A DNA stretch of 14,231 nt from an uncultured Acetobacteraceae bacterium (GTDB lineage: Bacteria; Pseudomonadota; Alphaproteobacteria; Acetobacterales; Acetobacteraceae): NCBI GenBank assembly GCA_937874445.1, contig CALNAL010000271.1, positions 1 through 14,231 on the forward strand, read 5' to 3'. The stretch's first letter is position 1, and every line of letters starts with the position of its first letter. The notes beneath the pieces are model-generated. The model was not told the DNA's origin. It was given only the letters and a program-made list of their open reading frames with translations, and did not search any database. Shown here one piece after another: positions 1 through 5,943 of this stretch. Both the position numbers and the translations under genes were made by a program.

Positions 1-60
1 TTGCTTCTTTTCCTTCAGGAAAAGAAGACTTCCTTGCCTTGCCTTGCCTTGCCTTGCCTT
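1..60. repeat. Composite intergenic repeat, copy A (partial)
   Basis: This partial copy lies at the window edge, downstream of pflB. It starts with a perfect hairpin: arm CTTCTTTTCC (4-13), loop TTCA, arm GGAAAAGAAG (18-27). This matches hairpin 2 of the copy at 5218-5243, except that both arms are one base pair shorter. It is followed by a run of CCTTG units, the reverse complement of the CAAGG units that border the other copies. Hairpin 1 and hairpin 3 of the full element are absent here. The left boundary lies outside the window, so the full extent is unknown. Confidence 0.8.
32..60. repeat. CCTTG pentanucleotide tandem array
   Basis: Five complete CCTTG units plus a partial sixth run head to tail. 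Two or three units of the same motif (CAAGG on the other strand) border the repeat copies near 5110-5120, 11420-11430 and 14066-14075. The array therefore looks like an expanded version of a standard part of the dispersed element. It is noncoding, and its length would be prone to slippage. Confidence 0.85.
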
Positions 61-82
61 CCTGACCCACGCCCCGGCCCAT

Positions 83-120
83 AAAACTTCGGGCCCCGGC
101 CACCGCATCGGGGGATGCGG
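83..120 (-). terminator. Possible pflB terminator hairpin
   Basis: Downstream of the pflB stop codon on the minus strand is a perfect 7-bp stem (CCGCATC at 103-109 with GATGCGG at 114-120, loop of four G). Reading on in the minus direction comes a GC-rich stretch and then GTTTTAT (81-87). The T-run is short and about 16 bases from the stem, so this is a weak intrinsic-terminator candidate. The hairpin of repeat copy A, further on, could serve instead. Confidence 0.35.
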
Positions 121-162
121 CGGACGAGGCCCGAGGGTCAGGCGAAGTCGCTCAGACCTGGA

Positions 163-2421
163 CTAGCAGGTCTTGTGGAAGGTGCGGCTGATGACGTCGA
201 GCTGCTGCTCGCGGGTCAGGCGCACGAAGTTCACGGCGTAGCCGGAGACGCGCACCGTCAGCTGCGGATACTTCTCCGGGTGCTCCATGGCATCGACCAG
301 CGTGTCGCGGTTGAACACGTTGACGTTGACGTGGAACCCGCCCGCGCCGGCGAAGCCGTCGAGGCAGTTGGAGAGGTTGCCGACCTGCTCGTCCAGGGTA
401 TGGCCCAGGGCGCCAGGGGTGGCGGAAGCGGTCCAGCTGATGCCGTCAAGAGCGCACTCGTAGGGGATCTTGGCAACCGAGGCACCGGCGGCGACGAAGC
501 CCTTCACGTCGCGGCCGTTCATCGGGTTGGCGCCCGGCGCGAACGGCATGCCGCCGCGACGGCCGTCCGGCGTATTGCCGGTCTTTTTGCCGTAGACCAC
601 GTTCGAGGTGATGGTCAGCACCGACTGGGTGGGCATCGCGTTGCGGTAGAAGTGCGGCTGCCCCTTGACCTTCTCCATGAAGGTGGAAGCCAGCCAGACC
701 GCGAACTTGTCGGCCCGCTCGTCGTTGTTGCCGTAGGCCGGATACTCGCCTTCGATCTTGAAGTCGGTGGCCAGCCCGCGCTCGTCGCGGATCACGTGCA
801 CCTTGGCATACTTGATCGCCGAGAGGCTGTCGGCGGCAACCGACAGGCCGGCGATGCCGCAGCCGAGGGTGCGCAGGATGTCGCGGTCGAGCAGCGCCAT
901 CTGCGAGCGCTCGTAGGAGTACTTGTCGTGCATGTAGTGGATGGCGTTCAGGGCCTTGACGTAGGTCTTGGCCAGCCACTCCATCATCGGCTCGAGCTTG
1001 CCCATGACCTCATCGTAGTCGAGGACATCAGCGGTGATCGGCTCGAAGCCCTTGGCGACCTGCACGCCCGACTTCTCGTCGCGGCCGCCGTTGATCGCGT
1101 AGAGCATGCACTTGGCGAGGTTCGCACGGGCGCCGAAGAACTGCATCTGCTTGCCGATGCGCATGGCGGAGACGCAGCAGGCGATGCCGTAGTCGTCGCC
1201 CCAGAACGGGCGCATGCGGTCATCGGACTCGTACTGGATGGCCGAGGTCTCGATGGAGACCTTGGAGCAGAACTTCTTGAAGCCTTCCGGCAGCTTGCTG
1301 CTCCACAGGACCGTCAGGTTGGGCTCGGGTGCCGGCCCCAGGTTGTAGAGGGTCTGCAGCATGCGGAAGGAGTTCTTGGTCACCAGCGGGCGGCCGTCCT
1401 CGCCGATGCCGCCGATCGACTCGGTCACCCAGGTCGGATCGCCGGAGAACAGCGAATCGTATTCCGGCGTGCGCAGGAAGCGGACCAGGCGCAGCTTGAT
1501 GACCATGTCATCGATCAGCTCCTGGGCGGCCTGCTCGGTGAGCAGCCCGGCGGCGATGTCGCGCTGGATGTAGATGTCGAGGAAGGTGCTGGTGCGGCCG
1601 ATCGACATGGCCGCGCCGTTCTGCTCCTTCACCGCGGCGAGGTAGCCGAAGTAGACGGCCTGGATCGCCTCGCGGGCGGTCGCCGCCGGGCGGGAGATGT
1701 CGCTGCCGTAGGAGGCCGCCATCTCGCGGATCTCGTCCAGGGCGCGCCACTGCTCGGTGAGCTCTTCGCGCAGGCGCAGCACGTCGTCGGTGAAGACCTC
1801 GTCATCGAGGGCGTGGAACTCGGCCTGCTTCTGCTCGCGCAGCTTGTCGGTGCCGTAGAGGGCGAGGCGGCGATAGTCGCCGATGATGCGGCCGCGGCCA
1901 TAGGCGTCCGGCAGGCCGGTGATGATGGCCGACTTGCGGCAGGCCAGGATCTCCGGGGTGTAGACGTCGAACACACCCTGGTTGTGGGTCTTGCGGTACT
2001 TGGTCCAGATCTCCTCGACCTTCGGGTCCATGGTGTAGCCATAGGCCTTGAAGCCGGTCTCGATCATGCGGATGCCGCCGTTCGGCATGATGGCGCGCTT
2101 GAGGGGCGCATCCGTCTGCAGGCCGACGATCAGCTCGTTGTCCTTGTCGATGTAGCCGGGGGCATGCGCGGTGATGCCGGCGGGCGTATCGGTCGAGATG
2201 TCGTAGACGCCGCGCTTGCGCTCCTCGGCGAGCATCGGGGTCAGCTTGGCCCAGATGCCGGTGGTGCGGGCGGTCGGGCCGGCCAGGAAGGAGGCGTCGC
2301 CGGTGTAGGGGGTGTAGTTGGCCTGGATGAAGGCGCGGACGTTGATCGCGTCGCGCCACTCAGTGCCGGCAAAACCGTGCCATGGATCCGAGACTACGGC
2401 GGTTTTCGTTAGGGCGTTCAT
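163..2421 (-). CDS. pflB: Pyruvate formate-lyase (formate C-acetyltransferase)
   Basis: This cytoplasmic glycyl-radical enzyme cleaves pyruvate with CoA to acetyl-CoA and formate under anaerobic conditions. The predicted protein is 752 residues, close to the 760 of the E. coli enzyme. The adjacent catalytic cysteines are in IACCVSAM (C415-C416, bases 1174-1179). The radical glycine is in the C-terminal RVSGYAVNF motif (G727, bases 241-243), followed by TREQQLDVISRTF, as in typical PflB. The start MNALTKT at 2421 is chosen because GGAGAA lies about 5 bases upstream and the N-terminus aligns with PflB. The open frame runs 60 codons further upstream, but without an RBS or family similarity. The upstream gene on the same strand is a LacI-type regulator, and the 312-base gap carries FNR-like and LacI-type sites. 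The radical must be installed by PflA, which is not encoded in this window. A different glycyl-radical enzyme is very unlikely given the CC pair and the end-to-end similarity. Confidence 0.97.
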   Translation of the reverse strand: MNALTKTAVVSDPWHGFAGTEWRDAINVRAFIQANYTPYTGDASFLAGPTARTTGIWAKLTPMLAEERKRGVYDISTDTPAGITAHAPGYIDKDNELIVGLQTDAPLKRAIMPNGGIRMIETGFKAYGYTMDPKVEEIWTKYRKTHNQGVFDVYTPEILACRKSAIITGLPDAYGRGRIIGDYRRLALYGTDKLREQKQAEFHALDDEVFTDDVLRLREELTEQWRALDEIREMAASYGSDISRPAATAREAIQAVYFGYLAAVKEQNGAAMSIGRTSTFLDIYIQRDIAAGLLTEQAAQELIDDMVIKLRLVRFLRTPEYDSLFSGDPTWVTESIGGIGEDGRPLVTKNSFRMLQTLYNLGPAPEPNLTVLWSSKLPEGFKKFCSKVSIETSAIQYESDDRMRPFWGDDYGIACCVSAMRIGKQMQFFGARANLAKCMLYAINGGRDEKSGVQVAKGFEPITADVLDYDEVMGKLEPMMEWLAKTYVKALNAIHYMHDKYSYERSQMALLDRDILRTLGCGIAGLSVAADSLSAIKYAKVHVIRDERGLATDFKIEGEYPAYGNNDERADKFAVWLASTFMEKVKGQPHFYRNAMPTQSVLTITSNVVYGKKTGNTPDGRRGGMPFAPGANPMNGRDVKGFVAAGASVAKIPYECALDGISWTASATPGALGHTLDEQVGNLSNCLDGFAGAGGFHVNVNVFNRDTLVDAMEHPEKYPQLTVRVSGYAVNFVRLTREQQLDVISRTFHKTC

Positions 2422-2655
2422 CGTGTTCTCCAGGTGATCAATAGGCGCAGGGCGACATTGCGGCCTGTCGGGTCGGTTCACTGGGAACCGCTGGGGATGA
2501 GGAATGGCGGGCGCCAGGGGCACCGGGCGTCGGACGAATCCGGAAGAAAAGGCATCCAGGTCGCTGCGCACAAAAGGCTGCGCGGGTGTCCCCCATGTCA
2601 TGATTCTTCATTTATGCGCCTGCCAACTCGGACCCGGCCGTCGCCGCGGCTGCGG

Positions 2656-2697
2656 TGAAAACCGGAGCGTGAAACCGGTTGGTTGAAAACGGTTTCA
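2656..2697. promoter_or_regulatory. Three phased LacI/PtxS-type operator motifs upstream of pflB
   Basis: TGAAA motifs begin at 2656, 2670 and 2684, exactly 14 bases apart. The last, TGAAAACGGTTTCA (2684-2697), is an almost perfect inverted repeat with a central CG, the hallmark of LacI-family operators. The middle one, TGAAACCGGTTGGT (2670-2683), has a perfect left half. The first, TGAAAACCGG, is a half site with a degenerate right arm. The operator known for Pseudomonas PtxS is TGAAACCGGTTTCA. The sites lie just downstream of the candidate promoter on the minus strand, a position suited to repression of pflB. By inference the neighbouring LacI-family protein binds here. Confidence 0.65.
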
Positions 2698-2707
2698 AAG
2701 CAGGCGC

Positions 2708-2716
2708 AATATAATA
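2708..2716 (-). promoter_or_regulatory. Candidate -10 region of the pflB promoter
   Basis: On the minus strand this AT-rich patch reads TATTATATT within a GC-rich region and offers TATTAT or TATATT as a -10 element. TTGATT, inside the FNR-like box, lies 15 to 18 bases upstream and could act as a -35. With this -10 the FNR box would be centred near -30, which is not the classical activating position of -41.5. The true start site may therefore be nearer 2689, or the box may act differently. A leader of roughly 270-280 bases would precede pflB. Confidence 0.35.
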
Positions 2717-2723
2717 CCTCGCC

Positions 2724-2737
2724 TTGATGTGAATCAA
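2724..2737. promoter_or_regulatory. FNR/FixK/ANR-type box upstream of pflB
   Basis: TTGATGTGAATCAA is a perfect match to the FNR consensus TTGAT-N4-ATCAA. It overlaps the stop codon of the LacI-family gene and lies about 300 bases upstream of the pflB start. pflB is a classical target of oxygen-responsive FNR proteins, so a role in anaerobic control is plausible. Exact placement relative to the promoter is unresolved. Confidence 0.7.
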
Positions 2738-3855
2738 GCTTTCGTCAGCCGCCCACTCCGCGTTTTTTGCATATCAACCGGCGCCCCAACCGGGGCGGAC
2801 GAAGCCCGCACGATCAGATTCCCGGGAAAGATCGTGTTGTGCGGCGGCGATTCCTCCCCGCCCAGACGGGCCAGTAGATTCCGCACGGCCGACACGCCGA
2901 TTTCGTGGGTCGGCTGCGAGATCGTCGTGATCCCCGGCGACACCAGCGACGACCACTCCAGCTCGTCGAACCCCACCAGCCCCACGTCCCGCGGCATGCT
3001 CAGCCCCATCACTTGCAGATGCTGCGCGAGACGCAGCGTGACCAGGCCCGAGCCCGCGATCACCGCCCGCGGGCCACGCGCCGGCGCGGCCAGGAAGGCC
3101 GACAGCGCCTCGCCCATGGCCCCGGGGTGGCGCAGGTCCACCTCGATGACCTGCCCGTGGCAGGACGGCAGCCCCTTGAGCGTGGCGTGGAAGCCCGTGA
3201 CGCGCTCGGAGCGCACCGAAACCCCGCTGACCGGCTCGATGATCAGCGCGATCTCGCTGAAGCCGTTGCCGGCCAGATGATGCACCGCCGTCGCCGTGGC
3301 CTCGCTGTTGTCGAGCCCCACGAAGTCGAAATCGCCGCCCTCCGCCTTGCCGTTGGGCAGCCGGCGGTCGAGCAGCACCAGCGGCAGCCCCTTGGGGATG
3401 GTGCCCGCCGCGTGTTCGGCCTCCTCGCCGGAGCAGTTGAGGATCAGCCCCTCGATGCGGTAGGCGCGCAGGCCCGCCAGCAGCTCGCGCTCCTTGTCAT
3501 GGCTGCCGCCTGAATTGCACAGCGCCAGCAGATAGCCGGCACGGTGGCACTCGGCCTCCGCCCCGCGCAGCACCGCCATCGAGTAGGGGTTCTCGACGTC
3601 GGCCACCACCATGCCGATCAGCCGCGTCTGCCCGCCCTTGAGGCTGCGGGCAATCTGGCTGGGCTGGTAGCCGAGCGCCTCGACCGCCTCCTGGATGCCC
3701 TTCCAGGTGGCCTCCGAGAGCAGCTGGGTCTTGCCGCTGAGGAAACGCGAGACCGTGGCCTTGGAGACCCCGGCAACCCGGGCGACGTCGGTGATGTTGG
3801 CGGCGCGTCCCAGTGGAAGGACAGCGCGCGACGGGGTGGGTATGCGGCGTGACAT
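2734..3855 (-). CDS. LacI/PurR-family transcriptional regulator, PtxS-like
   Basis: The 373-residue protein has a roughly 19-residue N-terminal extension and then the LacI-type helix-turn-helix and hinge. ITDVARVAGVSKATVSRFLSG begins at residue 21 and is followed by the LGYQPSQIARSLKGG hinge region. The rest is a periplasmic-binding-protein-like effector domain (RLIGMVVADVENPYSMAVLRG, then GLVGFDELEWSSLVSPGITT near the end). Start ATG 3855 has GGGAG about 7 bases upstream. By eye the hinge and early effector region most resemble the PtxS branch, which senses 2-ketogluconate and binds TGAAACCGGTTTCA, and sites of that type lie between this gene and pflB. The effector here is unknown. It is divergent from the reductase gene at 4244 and co-directional with pflB, so it may regulate either or both. 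Repressor function is inferred from the family. Confidence 0.9.
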   Translation of the reverse strand: MSRRIPTPSRAVLPLGRAANITDVARVAGVSKATVSRFLSGKTQLLSEATWKGIQEAVEALGYQPSQIARSLKGGQTRLIGMVVADVENPYSMAVLRGAEAECHRAGYLLALCNSGGSHDKERELLAGLRAYRIEGLILNCSGEEAEHAAGTIPKGLPLVLLDRRLPNGKAEGGDFDFVGLDNSEATATAVHHLAGNGFSEIALIIEPVSGVSVRSERVTGFHATLKGLPSCHGQVIEVDLRHPGAMGEALSAFLAAPARGPRAVIAGSGLVTLRLAQHLQVMGLSMPRDVGLVGFDELEWSSLVSPGITTISQPTHEIGVSAVRNLLARLGGEESPPHNTIFPGNLIVRASSAPVGAPVDMQKTRSGRLTKA

Positions 3856-3940
3856 CTTCGCTCCCGGCTCTTGTGGTGGCCGCCCTGCGGGCTTCTCTCG
3901 TGGAGACCGCCGTTCTTCTACCGCATCGCGGGCTGGCGGC

Positions 3941-3956
3941 TTTGACGACGGTCAAA
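3941..3956. promoter_or_regulatory. Inverted repeat TTTGAC-N4-GTCAAA in divergent promoter region
   Basis: A perfect 6-bp inverted repeat with a 4-base spacer (TTTGAC 3941-3946, GTCAAA 3951-3956) lies 86 bases upstream of the LacI-family start. It also lies within the divergent region shared with the reductase gene. Its size and symmetry suit a dimeric regulator, and each arm also resembles a -35 element, one on each strand. No convincing -10 was found at the right spacing on either strand. It does not match the TGAAA operators upstream of pflB. Confidence 0.35.
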
Positions 3957-4014
3957 AGCCCTGAAAAAAGCGAAACCCGCCATCCCGCGACGCCGGAGGA
4001 CGCCCGGAAGAACC

Positions 4015-4074
4015 ATGGCTGACTTCTTCCTCTTCTTTAGTCTGCCCGGCGGTCCGGCGGGAAGTGGCATATGA
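4015..4074 (+). other. Tiny Phe-rich ORF, possible leader peptide
   Basis: This 19-codon ORF reads MADFFLFFSLPGGPAGSGI and starts after CGGAAGAACC. Four of residues 4-8 are Phe. It precedes GC-rich hairpins (4099-4160) and the reductase gene, an arrangement formally like an attenuation leader. However, the ribosome binding site is weak, no clear T-run follows the hairpins, and the downstream gene is not a Phe-biosynthesis or Phe-tRNA gene. It may be chance. It is recorded because nothing else explains the 388-base gap at 3856-4243. Confidence 0.2.
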
Positions 4075-4098
4075 CAGGAATACTGCACTTTTCCCGGA

Positions 4099-4160
4099 GC
4101 CCGGGTGGGGGCGCCCGGGCGTTTGACTCCAGGCCGGGAATGGGGCCAACACCCCATCCC
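4099..4160. other. Two GC-rich hairpins upstream of the reductase gene
   Basis: The first is a perfect 7-bp stem: GCCCGGG (4099-4105) with CCCGGGC (4114-4120), loop of 8. The second pairs GGGAATGGGG (4136-4145) with CCCCATCCC (4152-4160), with one bulged base. Both would sit in the 5' leader of the gene starting at 4244 if transcription begins further upstream. No riboswitch class was recognised, and the structures could be incidental in GC-rich DNA. Confidence 0.4.
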
Positions 4161-4243
4161 GAGTCGAGACATCTCTGGGCGAGACGGGAGGCGCAATTCC
4201 CGGCCGGGACGATGCGCCGCGGAACGAAAAAGGGATTGGCATC

Positions 4244-5104
4244 ATGAAGATCGGTTTCCTGGGCCTCGGCATCATGGGCTGCGGCATGGCACGCAACCTG
4301 ATGAAGGCCGGCCACGAGGTGACGGTGTGGAACCGCACCGCCGCCAAATGCACCGCCTTCGCCAAGGAGGGGGCCCGGGTCGGGGCCACCCCGCGCGAGG
4401 TGGTGGCCGCCAACGAGGTGACCTTCGCCATGCTGGCCGACCCCGCCGCGGCGCGCGCGGTCTGCCTCGGGCCCGATGGCGCGGCCGCCGGCGCCGCGGC
4501 CGGGCACGACTACGTGGACGTCTCGACGGTGGATGCCGCCACCGCCCAGGCCGTCGCCGCCGCCGTCACCGCGACCGGCGCGCGCTTCCTCGAGGCGCCG
4601 GTTTCCGGCACCAAGAAGCCGGCCGAGGACGGCACGCTGATCTTCCTCACCGGCGGCGATGCCGCGCTCTACGAGAAGGTCGGCCCGCTGCTCGACGTGA
4701 TGGGCAAGAAGCGCGTGTTCCTCGGCGCGGTGGGCCAGGGGGCGCGGATGAAGCTGGTGGTCAACATGATCATGGGCACCATGATCACCGCCCTCGGCGA
4801 GGGCATCGCCCTGGCCAGCAAGAGCGGGCTCGAGGGCGCCGCGCTGCTCGACGTGCTCGCCGCCGGCGCCATGGCCTGCCCGATGTTCGCCGGCAAGGGA
4901 CCCGGGATCCTGGCCGACAGCTTCCCCACCGCCTTCCCGCTCAAGCACCAGCAGAAGGACCTGCGCCTCGCCGTGGCGCTGGGCGACGAGCTGCACCAGC
5001 CGCTCGCCGTCGCCGCCGCCGTCAACGAGGCCTACAAGCGCGCCATCGCCATGGGCCTCGCCGACGCCGACATGTCGGCGGTCGCCCGGGCGGTGCGGGG
5101 ATAA
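4244..5104 (+). CDS. NAD(P)-dependent 3-hydroxyacid dehydrogenase, GLYR1-type semialdehyde/glyoxylate reductase
   Basis: The 286-residue protein belongs to the beta-hydroxyacid dehydrogenase (HIBADH/6PGDH-like) family. The Rossmann motif GLGIMG is at residues 7-12. WNRT at 29-32 follows the second strand and points to NADPH preference. The substrate-binding PVSG motif is at 119-122. The catalytic lysine K170 is in GARMKLVVNMIMG, and the C-terminal FPLKHQQKDLRLA segment is typical of GLYR1 proteins. The whole chain resembles plant GLYR1 and bacterial homologues that reduce succinic semialdehyde and glyoxylate. Tartronate semialdehyde reductase (GarR) is the main alternative. Start ATG 4244 follows AAAGGGA at about 9 bases. 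The gene is divergent from the LacI-family regulator, so joint control is possible. It is followed directly by repeat copy B. Confidence 0.88.
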   Translation: MKIGFLGLGIMGCGMARNLMKAGHEVTVWNRTAAKCTAFAKEGARVGATPREVVAANEVTFAMLADPAAARAVCLGPDGAAAGAAAGHDYVDVSTVDAATAQAVAAAVTATGARFLEAPVSGTKKPAEDGTLIFLTGGDAALYEKVGPLLDVMGKKRVFLGAVGQGARMKLVVNMIMGTMITALGEGIALASKSGLEGAALLDVLAAGAMACPMFAGKGPGILADSFPTAFPLKHQQKDLRLAVALGDELHQPLAVAAAVNEAYKRAIAMGLADADMSAVARAVRG

Positions 5105-5256
5105 GGCAAGCAAGGCAAGGTGTTCTCCTTTCGGGAAAGGAGAACCAGGAAAGCTTTGTTCGTTAAGGCTCCGCGTCTGTGTCAGCCGCGGAGCCTAATG
5201 AATGAAAGTCCTTTTTGCTTCTTTTTCCTTCAGGAAAAAGAAGGTCTTGTCTTTTC
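5105..5256. repeat. Composite intergenic repeat, copy B (most complete)
   Basis: This is the fullest copy of the dispersed element and fills the whole space between two convergent genes. Order on the plus strand: CAAGG-type units (5105-5120); hairpin 1 (arms GTTCTCCTTT 5122-5131 and AAAGGAGAAC 5136-5145, loop CGGG); a linker CAGGAAAGCTTTGTTCGTTA (5146-5165); hairpin 3 (arms GGCTCCGCG 5167-5175 and CGCGGAGCC 5187-5195); a T-rich linker; then hairpin 2 (arms CTTCTTTTTCC 5218-5228 and GGAAAAAGAAG 5233-5243, loop TTCA). Positions 5109-5157 are identical to 14064-14112. Positions 5117-5162 are identical to the reverse complement of 11377-11422. It contains no credible gene. Confidence 0.92.
5122..5145. 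terminator. Hairpin 1 of copy B, possible bidirectional terminator
   Basis: A perfect 10-bp stem with a CGGG tetraloop lies 17 bases after the reductase stop codon, between convergent genes. There is no long T-run immediately after it (CAGGAAAGCTTTG), so classical intrinsic termination is uncertain. The later stems at 5167-5195 and 5218-5243, the last followed by GTCTTGTCTTTTCTT, could contribute for the plus-strand gene. Confidence 0.45.
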
Positions 5257-5928
5257 TTACACCCCTTGCAGGAACGGGTTGGTGGCCCGTTCCTCGCCGA
5301 AGGTGCTGCCCTCGCCGTGGCCGGGGATGAAGCGGATGTCGTCGCCGAGGGGGAAGAGCTTCTCCTTGATCGCGGCGACCAGGGCGGCGCCGTCGCCGTA
5401 GGCGAAGTCCGAGCGGCCGATGCTGCCGCGGAACAGCACGTCGCCCACGAAGGCCAGGCGCTCGCCGCGCTCGACGTAGACCAGGCTGCCCGGCGTGTGG
5501 CCGGGGCAGTGGAACGCCTCGAATTTCCAGTCTCCGAAGGGCACGACGTCGCCCTCCTGCAGCCAGCGGTCGGGCAGCACGTTGACCAGGCCCTGCAGGC
5601 CGAACCTCTCCTGCTGCTGCTCGATCGACTGCAGCAGGAAGCGGTCCGCCTCGTCGGGGCCCCAGATTTCCACCCCCGGCCGGCCGGCCGCCTTGTAGGA
5701 GCTGTCGAGCACCTCGCGCAGCCCGGCGGCGCCGCCGGCGTGGTCGAGATGGCCGTGGGTGAGCAGGATGCGCTCCACCGTCAGCCCCTGTGCCAGCAGC
5801 ATCTCGATGATGCGGCCGGGCTCCCCGCCGGGATCGACCACCATCGCGCGGCGCGAGTCGGGGTCGAAGAGCACCGTGCAGTTCTGGCGGAAGGCGGTGA
5901 CGGGAACGATGGCCATGCGCAGCGGCAT
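5257..5928 (-). CDS. YcbL-type metallo-beta-lactamase fold hydrolase (glyoxalase II-like)
   Basis: The 223-residue protein has the full metallo-beta-lactamase metal set: THGHLDH (57-63), H144 in HCPGHTPGS, D163 in FVGDVLF and H204 in FIPGHG. The N-terminal IVPVTAFRQNC, the FRGSIGRSDF segment and the C-terminal TNPFLQGV ending resemble E. coli YcbL, a type II hydroxyacylglutathione hydrolase-like enzyme, nearly end to end. It lacks the extra C-terminal domain of classical GloB. The likely role is thioester hydrolysis with two metal ions in the cytoplasm. The physiological substrate in this cluster is unknown. Start 5928 is preferred over the internal ATG at 5916 because AAAGGA lies upstream, at the end of the amidohydrolase gene 15 bases away. 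It is the last gene of the minus-strand cluster and abuts repeat copy B. Confidence 0.9.
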   Translation of the reverse strand: MPLRMAIVPVTAFRQNCTVLFDPDSRRAMVVDPGGEPGRIIEMLLAQGLTVERILLTHGHLDHAGGAAGLREVLDSSYKAAGRPGVEIWGPDEADRFLLQSIEQQQERFGLQGLVNVLPDRWLQEGDVVPFGDWKFEAFHCPGHTPGSLVYVERGERLAFVGDVLFRGSIGRSDFAYGDGAALVAAIKEKLFPLGDDIRFIPGHGEGSTFGEERATNPFLQGV

Positions 5929-5943
5929 CGGGAGGGATTCCTT

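Noticed and set aside
115..2412. 765-codon open frame on the plus strand opposite pflB
   Set aside because: It is fully antisense to a gene with intact PflB motifs. The translation is low-complexity (Val/Leu/Ala/Gly/Asp-rich), as expected from the shadow of GC-rich codons, and no family is recognisable.
4060..4084. Possible sigma-54 promoter (TGGCAT ... CTGCA)
   Set aside because: The GG and GC pairs are 17 bases apart instead of the required 10, so the spacing excludes a -24/-12 promoter.
5120..5401. Short ORFs through the repeats that share peptide strings such as FSFRERRTRKALF and LLSGKENQESF
   Set aside because: The shared strings are translations of the same noncoding repeat in different frames. 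They run into neighbouring genes on the opposite strand and have no RBS.
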